A stretch of 64,000 nucleotides of DNA from CAWGMT01 sp963823675. Lineage in GTDB: Bacteria; Planctomycetota; Planctomycetia; Isosphaerales; Isosphaeraceae. Below are positions 27,130 to 36,053 of the stretch, in pieces. The DNA is taken from assembly GCA_963823675.1 (NCBI GenBank), contig CAWGMT010000016.1, positions 434,001-498,000 on the forward strand, in the 5' to 3' direction. The notes under the pieces are model-generated. The model saw only the letters and a program-made list of their open reading frames with translations, was not told the origin of the DNA and made no database searches. The position numbers were made by a program, and so were the translations under genes. The stretch's first letter is position 1, and every line of letters starts with the position of its first letter.

Positions 27130-27710
27130 TTACATCCGCGCGTTTTCCGGTCTCCTGATCTCGATGTCCCACTCCCACGTTTTCTCGCCAACCCACTCCA
27201 CGGCACGCGCTGCGTATTCTTCTCCAGTGCCACACCACGAGGCCGGTTCCTTCTCACCAATTTCAAAGCACCATTTAGACACTAGATTGTCGCCTTTAGC
27301 GACAATCGCGGCATGTGACAGCAGGCTCGTGAAGCGCTCCTCCAAGAACTTCGTGCGCTCACGTTGCTCAGCGATCCCACCCCCGCGGCTTCATGGGCGA
27401 TGTAATTCCTCGAATCCTTGGCGGCACGCAAGGTTTCTATATCCTCCGGCGAAACCGCGTGGCTGCCGCCTATCCGACGGATCGCTTGGCCGAGCATTCT
27501 TATGTTTTCGTCCAATGCTCTTACCAACTCAATCGCGGCGTCGAATTCCATCCCCCTCTTCGTGGCATCCAGCAGGGTGAAGATTTGCACCACGAATCGG
27601 CAGTTATGCTCGAAATTGGTGGCGAGACATAACGCCTTGCCAACCGCTAAAAAATAATTGTCGAGCAGGATTGGCTCTTTCGCGGGCCAACCGCCTAAGG
27701 TCCAGTACAT
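27130..27710 (-). CDS. hypothetical protein, frameshifted
   Basis: The start is ATG 27710 behind GGGGGA. The first 110 residues (PILLDNYFLAVGKALCLAT, DAAIELVRALDENIRMLGQA, DSRNYIAHEAAG) are helical and recall HEPN-like or DUF4145-like proteins: RNYIAHE is similar to the RxxxxxH motif of HEPN nucleases. The frame shifts in a run of five C on the plus strand (27380-27384). The other frame continues EERFTSLLSHAAIVAKGDNL and stops at 27130. Restored length is about 193 residues. A HEPN-type RNase is a possible function, on weak evidence. Confidence 0.5.
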
Positions 27711-27720
27711 GCTTATCCCC

Positions 27721-27840
27721 CTATACCGAAATCCGTTCCACGATGTTCCGCGTCGCTTTTTTCTGCCGCCGGTCGTAAAGCTCGGTCGTTCGCTGGCTGC
27801 TGTGCCCGGCGAGGTACTGCATATCCTCGAGCGACACACT
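27721..27840 (-). pseudogene. tyrosine recombinase C-terminal fragment
   Basis: About 38 codons encode the end of a tyrosine recombinase: YLAGHSSQRTTELYDRRQ carries the conserved GH and the nucleophile Tyr in its LYDRR context, then ATRNIVERISV and a stop. Everything before it is missing. It points leftward and lies 69 bp from site S7, so it may be the end of a recombinase gene cut by a past exchange. Confidence 0.6.
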
Positions 27841-27893
27841 GAAGGTTAACAAACCTTCGATCACTAGACAACTGCACACGTCCATGGTGAAGG

Positions 27894-27921
27894 TTGACGA
27901 GGCCAAAGATTGGCGTAACAT
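27894..27921 (+). promoter_or_regulatory. promoter of recombinase 2 overlapping site S7
   Basis: TTGACG (27894-27899) and TAACAT (27916-27921) are 16 bp apart; the -10 box lies in the left arm of S7. The same box pair with the same spacing precedes S2 (TTGACC 19017). Occupation of S7 by the recombinase should repress transcription. Confidence 0.45.
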
Positions 27922-27944
27922 AAAGAGAGTTATGTTACGCCAAT
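27909..27944 (+). repeat. dif/lox-like palindromic site S7
   Basis: A perfect 15-bp inverted repeat: ATTGGCGTAACATAA (27909-27923), centre AGAGAG, TTATGTTACGCCAAT (27930-27944). The inner part TTATGTTA equals the XerD half of the E. coli dif site. It lies 18 bp before recombinase 2 and shares 27 identical bases with S2. Confidence 0.72.
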
Positions 27945-27962
27945 TGGAGGGAACCGACGGGC

Positions 27963-29010
27963 ATGGGCAATGAGCTGGTCAAGGCATCGAACAATCAACG
28001 AGCGTTAACCACTCGCCGGAGCACCTTCACGCTGCCCGCCGTCATCGCCGACCAGGGCGACAAGGCCGCCGAGCGGTTTTTCACCTTCTTCACCGACACC
28101 ATCCCCAACGCCAACACGCGGGCGGCCTACTACCGCAACATCATGCGGTTCTTTGCCTGGACGCACGCCAAGGGCTTGAGCCTCTCCGCCATCAAGAGCT
28201 ATCACGTTTCCGGCTACCTGGCCGAGCTCACGCTGACCGGCAAAGAAACACGGGCCAGCACGCCGACCGTCAAGCAGCACCTGGCCAGCTTGCGGATGCT
28301 GTTCGACTGGCTGATCACCGGGCAGATCATCGACGCCAACCCCGCCGCCGCCGTGCGGGCCGCCAAGCACGTCGTGAAAAAGGGCAAAACGCCGGTGCTC
28401 AAAGCCGACGAGGCCCGCGAGCTGCTCGACAGCATCCCGCTCAAGAGTCGGCCCGCAGCCAAGAGAAGGCGAGGAGGACAACCGGCCGCCCAACCTGATC
28501 GGCCTACGCGACCGGGCACTGATCGCCGTCATGGTGTTCAGCTTCGCCCGCATCGGCGCCGCCCTCGGCATGAAGGTCGAGGATTATTACACCGAGGGCA
28601 CGCCGGGCTGGTTCCGCCTGCACGAGAAAGGCGGCAAGCGCCACGAGGTGCCCGCCCACCACAACGCCGAGGATTACCTGGACGCCTACATCGCGGCGGC
28701 GGGCATCGCCAGCGAGAGGAAAACCCCCCTCTTCCGCTCCATCGACCGCCACCGCCAATTAACCGACCGGCCCATGCACCGCATCGACGCCTGGCGGATG
28801 ATTAAACGCCGGGCCCAGGCCATCGGCCTGCCCGAGGAAATCTGCAACCACACCTTCCGGGCCACCGGCATCACCGCCTACCTGGAAAACGGCGGCACCA
28901 TCGAGCACGCCCAGCAGATCGCCAACCACGAAAGCCCAAAAACCACCAAGCTCTACGACCGCACCAGCGATCAGATCACGCTCGACGAGGTGGAGAAGAT
29001 TGTGATTTGA
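27963..29010 (+). CDS. tyrosine recombinase/integrase 2, frameshifted
   Basis: Two overlapping frames (27963-28805 and up to 29010) together give one recombinase of about 349 residues. The first holds the SAM-like domain (NANTRAAYYRNIMRFFAW, TVKQHLASLRMLFDWL). The second holds the catalytic domain: R in FSFARIGAAL, K in HEKGGKRHE, HTFRATGIT, the IANHESPKTT segment and nucleophile Tyr in KLYDRTSD. The switch lies at about 28441-28470. If the shift is an error the enzyme is complete. It is closer to the fragment at 27721 in its end motif (TTKLYDR) than to recombinase 1 and probably acts on S7. A GGAGG site precedes the ATG. Confidence 0.85.
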
Positions 29011-29821
29011 GCGGATAATGGATATGCAAAAACACGACGAGGCGACGTCAAAATCGTCCACAAAAGAAGAAGGGCGAACCAGTTAGGTTCGCCCTTACCT
29101 CGTGCCGGAGCACGACGTGGTTTGACAACCGGCGTCCAATATACCCAAACGCGGCCCAATATCAATTAGATAACGCAAAAAAAAAGTTTTTTTTCCCCCG
29201 CCCATTTCTCAATTTACCCCCTTGATTTTTCGCTAATTTTCTGAGTATTGTCTTCGCTGGCGAGATGCTAGGGGCTCGACGTGGTTTGACAACCTCACGT
29301 CCTACTCCTCCGCACTTCGCCCGTAGACATTTCACAGATTCGGTGAAGTACAGGTCGCTTGCGACCAGTGAGGAGGGTACGTCATGGCTAGGATTGGCGT
29401 TTTTCTTCGCCGCATTTTCGGTCACCTAGTGCCGCGAGTTCGCGCCTCCGTGCATCTAAAAGCCTGGTTAGATTTTGGCGGGCGTTCGCGTGAGGAGGAC
29501 TATCCACGCCTGCAGGAGGACTCCCGACCCCATTGAGCACGCCACGTATGTTTGCTCACCGATGGCCATCCCGCCCTATGGGGTGGCCATCGTTCCCACA
29601 GACAATACAGGGGATTATTTCCCCCTAGGTGGCGACCCCCACTCCGGACGGTATTTGTAACCCCTCCTTTACCTTCTCCCCCTTCCGGTCCCCCCCCTTG
29701 GAAAGGTAGGAAGAGGAAGTACACTTATAAGTGGTACATACAAAGGTATCTTGACACGTTGTGTACAATTTGTTTGCACGAACCTACTCCGCTCCGACAA
29801 CCATTCGGGAGAACCCGATCT
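29011..29821. other. repeat-bearing intergenic region
   Basis: No gene is supported. A block with CGACGTGGTTTGACAACC occurs twice as a direct repeat (about 29112-29130 and 29279-29296); each copy can fold, since GACG before it pairs with CGTC after it. An A-run followed by a T-run lies at about 29169-29190. At about 29600-29625 there is a weak S-like site whose centre AGGGGA equals that of S6. Confidence 0.45.
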
Positions 29822-30019
29822 ATGCCCGCAACAGTCGTCGCACAGATTCGCACCGAGGTTAGCTTCAGCCATACTCCGCCGAACACGACGGCAGCCCTGA
29901 TCGTCCCGGCCGACACCCAAGGTGACGTAAACCAGCAGATGCGTATGTCGGTCCATCGAGAACTTGATCGCCGGTTTACTGCCGCCCATCCGGCAACTGG
30001 AGAACAAACCCTAGCATAA
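29822..30019 (+). CDS. possible small protein
   Basis: A 65-residue ORF starting MPATVVAQIRTEVSFSHTPP behind GGGAGA with normal spacing. The C-terminal half is helical and charged. No family is recognised. It is the only frame in the 2.6-kb gene-poor stretch that has both a ribosome site and protein-like composition. Confidence 0.35.
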   Translation: MPATVVAQIRTEVSFSHTPPNTTAALIVPADTQGDVNQQMRMSVHRELDRRFTAAHPATGEQTLA

Positions 30020-30418
30020 CGGCCTGCCTGCCTTAGACGACACGATAGGATCGGCCACACATCAAATCTGAGCGGCCCGCGTGATCTTGGCCGCTCGTCA
30101 AGAGCCGAGCAAAAAAGCGGTCCGTCCGCCGGCCCGAACGCGAACGTGGTGCCGACCAGCCCTCCAGCCGATCGCGCGGCGGAACCCGTAGCATGTCGTG
30201 TCTGGGTTCGATCGGACGGCAGGGTCGGCCCGATCTATCTCCCACCAGCGCAGTGTGAAGTGTCCCCGCAACCCGTCGAATTCTCTTCCGCAATCAAGCC
30301 AAAGACTTACGGCGAATCGTGCGCCGGGCAATTTGATAGCCTCACAGAGCGCCGGTAAACTATCTGTACAGGTGTCGCTATGTGCGCAACCCGCTCCAGG
30401 TTGCCCCAAACATCCGGC

Positions 30419-30535
30419 GCTGCAACGTAGCAAGTCGCCGGTGCTGGAACGTAGGACATCGCGATCGATCATCGGACGCCCCGAGGCGATTCGAGCGCCC
30501 GATTCGGGGGGCTCGGGGGCGCCCGGAATCGGGCC
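30419..30535 (+). repeat. diverged direct repeat, copy 1
   Basis: Matches 31140-31252 at roughly three quarters of positions, with shared blocks such as GAGGCGATTC and GGGGCTCG-like ends. On the minus strand both copies read RC-TF---RRLA--QRR in frame, which suggests a decayed coding origin or a family of intergenic repeats. Confidence 0.5.
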
Positions 30536-30765
30536 TGGTTCAAAACAGCCCTTTTTGAGGTAACAGGACGGACTGCATCTATACCCCTGTCTAGATTCCG
30601 GTCCGCGTCAAGGCGATCGGATTCGTGCAGTTTCACGCGGTTCTGCCGATCATGGCGGAAGTCGCGGACGCGAGGGTTGAGACGGCAGCCGGGCCGAGAG
30701 CGGTTGTTGCGATCTGGCAGGAATGGCGAGCCGGACGGGTTATTCCGTCGTCAAACCGCATTCTC

Positions 30766-30825
30766 GGCACATACTCGGCATACTGGTGCTGCGCAGGAGC
30801 GTGCCCAGTATGCCGAGTATGTGCC
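30766..30825. repeat. perfect 21-bp inverted repeat
   Basis: GGCACATACTCGGCATACTG plus one G (30766-30786) is repeated in reverse complement at 30805-30825 with an 18-base loop. Within each arm CATACTCGGCATACT is itself a near-direct repeat of a TACTCGGCA-like unit. It could be a strong transcriptional barrier, an RNA hairpin or a recombination remnant. Confidence 0.65.
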
Positions 30826-31139
30826 CAATATGTCTCGGGCATGACAGCCTTCGATGCACAAGTGGATGTACCTTTCAACGGTGCAGACGGCGTGGAGAAG
30901 CACGCCGATGAGCTGAGCGGGACGGACGAGATCGGCAAAATGCGCCGAACGAAGCCAATTTCGCTGAATCCATGAGCATCGTGGAAGCACAAGATCCGAT
31001 TCAAGTTACGGCAAATTCCCGCGCTCGTTCGCGACTTGACAAGCAAGGCGGCGCAGTCTGGCCTGTTGAGAATCAGTTGATGACGCAGACAGCGAGGGAT
31101 AACGCGCTCGAGCCGTTCTTGGTCGCCCGGACCGCCTTC

Positions 31140-31252
31140 GCTGGAACGCAGCAAGTCTGCGGCGCAGGAACGTGAGACATCTCGATCGATGATGAGTCGC
31201 GCCGAGGCGATTCAGCAGCCCGATTCGCGGGGCTCGACAGGGGCTGGAATCG
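31140..31252 (+). repeat. diverged direct repeat, copy 2
   Basis: Partner of 30419-30535; the two copies are about 720 bp apart in the same orientation. Confidence 0.5.
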
Positions 31253-31627
31253 ACCGAATTTGACGACACAAAAACGAATGGACAAGCAACTTATGACGAG
31301 CACCCACTCCGCCACCGATCTCCGAGGGATTTCGTTGGCGGACGTTGCGAGATGGGACGGGGGCCCTTCGAAAACGTCTCAGATTGTCTCATTTTTTCTC
31401 ATCGAGAGTTGGTTATCGATCGATCGCGTCGCGGGCGGCGAGGGGGTTGGGAACCCCCGCCGAAAACTGCAATTTTGACGAGTCCCGTTTTCCCTGCTGG
31501 TGACGCGCCTGCTAGTTGTTTCGTTGGAAATTCGAGTAAACTGGTTGAACGCGGCCCTTGTTGCCCGCGTTCTTTTGCGCAAGATCGGGTCACGGGCTGG
31601 AAGGCCAAAGAGAGAAGGAATGATCGC

Positions 31628-33862
31628 ATGGGGCTCCCTACCCGCCGAATGGTATGCCTTGCCGCGAAGGCCGCAGCGGTGACTGCCGTGGCGTTATCGC
31701 TCCTGATGCTCGCCGGGTTGGTGCCCCGCGCAAGTGCCGGGCTGCCACCGGCCGACGAGGCGTCACCAGCCAAGGTCAAGAAAGCCGCGGCGGACGGTGA
31801 GCCAGGCAAAGGCGCTCCGGCAAAGGTCGGGCTGCTCCTCAACAATTCGCGGGCTTTTCAGGGTTATACCCTGGTCGCGCCGATGATGTCGCATACCACG
31901 TACTTGATCGACATGCAGGGAAGGGTCGTGCGGAAATGGGAGAGCGACTGCAATCCCGGTGTGAGTGCTTACCTTCTCGAAAATGGCCGCCTGCTGCGCC
32001 CCGGTGCGCTGCAAAAGCAATCGTTTGGCTTCGGCCCCGGCGCGGGCGGCCGGGTTCAGGAGTTTGCCTGGGATGGAAAGCTCGTCTGGGACTACACGTT
32101 CGCGAGCGAGAAACGCCTGCCGCACCACGACGTGACCCGGCTCCCAAACGGCAATGTCCTCATGATCGTGTGGGAAAAAAAGACAACCGAGGAGGCCGTC
32201 GCCGCCGGCCGCCGGGCTGATCTGGTAGGCAACGCGGGCTTGCACCCCGACTATCTCATGGAGGTGAAGCCGACCGGCAAGACCACCGGCGAGATCGTCT
32301 GGGAATGGCACCTCTGGGACCATCTGATCCAGGACCACGACCGGTCAAAGCCGAACTTCGGCAACGTGTCGGCCCATCCGGAATTGGTCGACATCAACTT
32401 CGGTGCCGGCGAAGGCCCGATCGCCCCCATGATGGCTACCAAGGACGGCATCGCCAAGCTGCGATCACTCGGATACCTTGGAAATGCGCCCGCGCCGGCG
32501 CTGAAGGATGCGCCGAAGAGTGAGCCCGAAAAGCCGGCGACGGCCAAGCCTAAGGATATGGCCAAGCCCACGCCAAAAGAAAAATCAAAGGGCGCGCCGA
32601 ACTCGCGACGGCCGCCCCAAAACGCCGACTGGACTCACTTCAACGCCGTCGCGTATAACCCCGACCTCGACCAGATCATCGTGAGCGTGCATAGCTTGAG
32701 CGAGATCTGGGTGATTGATCACAGCACGACAACAGCCGAAGCAGCCAGTCACAAGGGAGGCCGTAGCGGTAAGGGGGGAGATCTGCTCTACCGCTGGGGC
32801 AACCCGCGTGCTTACCGGAATGGCTCCAAGACCGAGCAGCAGCTCTTCAACCAGCATAATGCCCAATGGATTGCGCCGGGACTGCCAGGTGAAGGACACG
32901 TACTCGTCTTCAACAATGGAAGCGGCCGGCCCGGCGGGCCATACTCGTCGGTCGATGAGATCATCCTTCCGGTTGACTCTCAGGGACAGTACACCCGCAA
33001 TCGTCGAGGGCCGTTTGGCCCCGATAAGCCGGTCTGGAGCTACAGCGCCCCCAAGAAAGCGGACTTCTACTCCTTCTTCATCTCCGGAGCGCAAAGGCTT
33101 CCCAATGGGAATACACTCATCTGTACGGGCGCCAGCGGCATGGTCTTTGAGGTAACTCCCGAAAAAGAGGTGGTTTGGAGGTATGCGAATCCCGTCAAAG
33201 GCGGTCCAGGAGGGTTCGGGCCTAATCCCGGCGGCGTTGATCTTTTGCCCTTTTTCCTGCGCGATCAGCTCAAGCTATCGCCCGAGCAGAGGAAGCAGCT
33301 CGACGAGTTCCAAGGAAAGCTTCCAGGCAAGCTCGAAAAGGCGCTGAGCGCAGACCAGATGAAGCAGGTTCGCGAGATCAACCCCTTCGGCCCGGGGGGC
33401 TTCGCGGCCCTTCCCTTGCCGGGACAGCTCATCTCGGCGTCGGCCCTGAAGTCGCTCAAGCCCACCGCAGAACAGAAAAAGAAGCTCGATGACCTTCAGC
33501 AGGAAGCCGACAGTATCCTCGATAAGCTGCTGAACACCGACCAGAAGAAGGAATTCCAAGAAGCGCGGGAAGGTTTCGCGCGAGGAGGGCCATTCGGCTT
33601 TGGTCCTCCAGGGGGGCCTGGCGGACCGCCTCCAGGGGGGCCTGGCGGACCACGTCCAGGGGGGCCCGGTGGACCACGTCCAGGGGGGCCTGGTGGACCA
33701 CCTCCGGGAGGACCTGGTGGACCGATGATGGGCAATACGCTGTTCCGCGCCTATCGGTACGGCGCCGATTTTCCGGGGCTTGCCGGTAAGGAACTGAAGC
33801 CGGGCAAGACGATTGAAGCATTGCAAGACGAGAAGAAACCGAAGGAGCCTGGAAAAAAATGA
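31628..33862 (+). CDS. arylsulfotransferase (ASST)-like secreted protein
   Basis: A 744-residue exported protein from ATG 31628 (GAAGGA upstream; the frame opens at 31352). The signal peptide ends near PRASAG. Propeller-type segments follow the bacterial arylsulfotransferase pattern: TYLIDMQGRVVRKWESD, HHDVTRLPNGNVLMIVWE, DWTHFNAVAYNPDLDQI, HNAQWIAPGLPGEGHVLVF and RLPNGNTLICTGASG. ASST enzymes move sulfate between phenolic compounds in the periplasm. Between them lie a Lys/Pro-rich insert after LRSLGYL and, near the C-terminus, helices rich in LSPEQRKQLDEF followed by a Gly/Pro repeat (units of PPGGPGGP, bases 33600-33726). It heads a six-gene operon and overlaps the next gene by 4 bases. Confidence 0.78.
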   Translation: MGLPTRRMVCLAAKAAAVTAVALSLLMLAGLVPRASAGLPPADEASPAKVKKAAADGEPGKGAPAKVGLLLNNSRAFQGYTLVAPMMSHTTYLIDMQGRVVRKWESDCNPGVSAYLLENGRLLRPGALQKQSFGFGPGAGGRVQEFAWDGKLVWDYTFASEKRLPHHDVTRLPNGNVLMIVWEKKTTEEAVAAGRRADLVGNAGLHPDYLMEVKPTGKTTGEIVWEWHLWDHLIQDHDRSKPNFGNVSAHPELVDINFGAGEGPIAPMMATKDGIAKLRSLGYLGNAPAPALKDAPKSEPEKPATAKPKDMAKPTPKEKSKGAPNSRRPPQNADWTHFNAVAYNPDLDQIIVSVHSLSEIWVIDHSTTTAEAASHKGGRSGKGGDLLYRWGNPRAYRNGSKTEQQLFNQHNAQWIAPGLPGEGHVLVFNNGSGRPGGPYSSVDEIILPVDSQGQYTRNRRGPFGPDKPVWSYSAPKKADFYSFFISGAQRLPNGNTLICTGASGMVFEVTPEKEVVWRYANPVKGGPGGFGPNPGGVDLLPFFLRDQLKLSPEQRKQLDEFQGKLPGKLEKALSADQMKQVREINPFGPGGFAALPLPGQLISASALKSLKPTAEQKKKLDDLQQEADSILDKLLNTDQKKEFQEAREGFARGGPFGFGPPGGPGGPPPGGPGGPRPGGPGGPRPGGPGGPPPGGPGGPMMGNTLFRAYRYGADFPGLAGKELKPGKTIEALQDEKKPKEPGKK

Positions 33863-36012
33863 GGCGAATGCGCGCGAATGCGCGCCCCTTGCTGCTGGCC
33901 GCGATCTTGATTGTGCTGGCCCCGACTCCGGCGTTGGCCTATATCGGTCCCGGCGCGGGGTTTGCGGTGGCCGGGTCGTTTTTCGCCGTCTTCGCCGCGA
34001 TCTTGTCGGCTTTCGTCACGGTGCTCACCTGGCCGTTGCGGCTGCTGTCGCGGCTACTCTTCGGCTGGCGAGCGCTGCGGCGCAGCCGGGTGAAGCGGGT
34101 CGTCATCCTGGGCCTCGACGGAATGGACCACGAGCTGACGGAAAAGATGCTCGAGGAGGGACAGCTCCCAAACCTCGCCGCGCTGCGCGACCAGGGTAGT
34201 TTCAAGCCGCTCGGCTCGACTGTCCCGCCCATCTCGCCGGTTGCGTGGTCTACCTTTCAAACTGGTGTGAACCCGGGCAAGCACAACATCTTCGACTTCC
34301 TCACGCCGGACCTGCGCACCTATCGCGCCAAGCTGAGCTCCGTCGAGATCCGGCCGCCCCGGCGGTCGATCAAGATCGGTAAGTACCATATCCCGCTGGG
34401 CAGGGCCGACGTACGGCTGCTGCGCAAGAGCAAGCCCTTCTGGAACGTCCTGGGCAAGTACGGCATCTTCAGTTGCATCATTCGCGTGCCGATCACCTTC
34501 CCTGCCGAAAAACTGCACGGAGTGTTGCTCTCGGCAATGTGCGTGCCCGACCTGCGCGGCACGCAGGGGATGTTTTCCCATTACACGACCCGCATTCGGG
34601 ATGAGGGCGAGAAAACGGGTGGAGAGGTTCATCACGTCAGCCGCGATGGCGACACCATCCGCGCCGATTTGATCGGCCCGCAACACCCGTTGCTTGTGGA
34701 CCCCGAAAACCTCAAGCTGCCGTTCCAGGTCACGATCAAGGACCGGGATCGTGCCCTTCTCATGGTCAACGGCACACAGTACGAGCTTCGATCGGGCGCA
34801 TACACCGACTGGGTCCCGGTTCGCTTCCGCGCCGCCCCCGGCATGAACGTGAGCGGCCTGTGCAAGTTTCTCTTGCTGGGAACCGAGCCTGAGTTCGGGT
34901 TATACGTCACGCCGATCAACATCGACCCCGAACATCCGGCAATGCCGGTTGGCTACCCGTCGGTCTATTCCGTCTACCTTGCCAAGAAACAGGGCCCGTT
35001 CGCGACCCTCGGCCTGGCCGAAGACACGTGGGCCTTGAACGAGCACGTCTTGAGCGATGACCAGTTCATCGAGCAGTGCGTAGACATGGACCGGGAGCGT
35101 GAGGCGATGTTTTTCGACGCGCTCGACAAGGTCCCGCGCGGGTTGATCGCATGCGTATTCGACGGCACCGACCGGCTCCAGCACACGTTCTGGCGCGACA
35201 TCGACCAAGGGCACCCGGCCCGGCCAGAGCAGGACGTGCTCGAAGGGCGTGACGTCATCGGAGACCTGTATCGCCGCATGGACGACCTCGTGGGCAAGAC
35301 GATGACCAAATGCCGGCACAAGGACTCGCTGCTCTTGGTCATCTCCGACCACGGCTTCGGCCCGTTCCGCAGGGGTGTCGACCTGAACCGGTGGCTCGAG
35401 CAAAACGGGTATCTGGTGCTCCATGACGGCCGGCGCCAGGAAGATCACCTTGCCGGGGTTGACTGGTCGAAAACGCGTGCCTTCGCGATCGGGCTGGCCG
35501 GAATTTACGTCAACATCAAGGACAAGTACGCGCAAGGCATCGTCGAGCCGGACGGCGAGGCCGACCGCCTCCGCGAGGAGATCAGCCGGCGCCTGACCGC
35601 GCTGGTAGACCCCGAAAACGGAGCCAGCGCCGTCAAGCGCGTCTATATCGCCTCGAAGTTTTACAAGGGACCGTATCGCGAGAATGGTCCCGACCTGATC
35701 GTCGGCTACCAGCGCGGCTATCGCGTGTCGTGGGAGACGGCCATCGGCCGCACGACTGAGGACGTTTTCCACTCCAACAAGAAGGCTTGGAGCGGCGATC
35801 ATTGCGTCGATCCATCGCTCGTGCCCGGCATTCTCTTCTGCAACCGATCCGTCGAAACGGAAAACCCTCGCTTGATCGACATCGGCCCGACCGTGCTGGC
35901 AATGTTCGGCGCGGCGGTCCCCGACTACATGGATGGCAAGGTGCTCCCGATTGGAGACGCCCGCGCAAAAATCCCCAGCGCTCACAAGGATGCCATGGCC
36001 GAGGTAGTGTGA
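33859..36012 (+). CDS. membrane-anchored type I phosphodiesterase/nucleotide pyrophosphatase family protein
   Basis: A 717-residue protein of the alkaline phosphatase superfamily. A signal peptide (to about ALA-Y, residue 29) and a second hydrophobic segment (FAVAGSFFAVFAAILSAF) come first. The catalytic core from about residue 76 has the metal ligands in VVILGLDGMD, the nucleophile region PPISPVAWSTFQTGVNPGKH, FDGTDRLQHTFW and ISDHGFGP. It lies in ATGA overlap with the ASST-like gene. Known relatives hydrolyse phosphodiester or transfer phospho- or sulfo- groups outside the cytoplasm. The substrate is unknown, but the operon context suggests modification of a surface glycan or aryl compound. 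Confidence 0.83.
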   Translation: MRRMRANARPLLLAAILIVLAPTPALAYIGPGAGFAVAGSFFAVFAAILSAFVTVLTWPLRLLSRLLFGWRALRRSRVKRVVILGLDGMDHELTEKMLEEGQLPNLAALRDQGSFKPLGSTVPPISPVAWSTFQTGVNPGKHNIFDFLTPDLRTYRAKLSSVEIRPPRRSIKIGKYHIPLGRADVRLLRKSKPFWNVLGKYGIFSCIIRVPITFPAEKLHGVLLSAMCVPDLRGTQGMFSHYTTRIRDEGEKTGGEVHHVSRDGDTIRADLIGPQHPLLVDPENLKLPFQVTIKDRDRALLMVNGTQYELRSGAYTDWVPVRFRAAPGMNVSGLCKFLLLGTEPEFGLYVTPINIDPEHPAMPVGYPSVYSVYLAKKQGPFATLGLAEDTWALNEHVLSDDQFIEQCVDMDREREAMFFDALDKVPRGLIACVFDGTDRLQHTFWRDIDQGHPARPEQDVLEGRDVIGDLYRRMDDLVGKTMTKCRHKDSLLLVISDHGFGPFRRGVDLNRWLEQNGYLVLHDGRRQEDHLAGVDWSKTRAFAIGLAGIYVNIKDKYAQGIVEPDGEADRLREEISRRLTALVDPENGASAVKRVYIASKFYKGPYRENGPDLIVGYQRGYRVSWETAIGRTTEDVFHSNKKAWSGDHCVDPSLVPGILFCNRSVETENPRLIDIGPTVLAMFGAAVPDYMDGKVLPIGDARAKIPSAHKDAMAEVV

Positions 36013-36053
36013 TATCGGCCCTTCATCCCTGATCCTTTTACTGAGGTGGTGTG

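Larger units (their letters stand above)
30020..31627. other. gene-poor region with diverged repeats
   Basis: About 1.6 kb without a supported gene. It contains a diverged direct repeat pair and a long inverted repeat (both listed). The promoter of the operon starting at 31628 should lie at its right end. Confidence 0.45.

Noticed and set aside
29600..29625. Possible further dif-like site with centre AGGGGA as in S6
   Set aside because: Left side is ATAC, not ATAA, and the arms pair at only about 5 of 11 positions; kept as a note, not as a site.
30625..30975. Plus-strand ORF over the 21-bp inverted repeat
   Set aside because: The frame reads through both arms of the palindrome and has no ribosome site or protein-like pattern.
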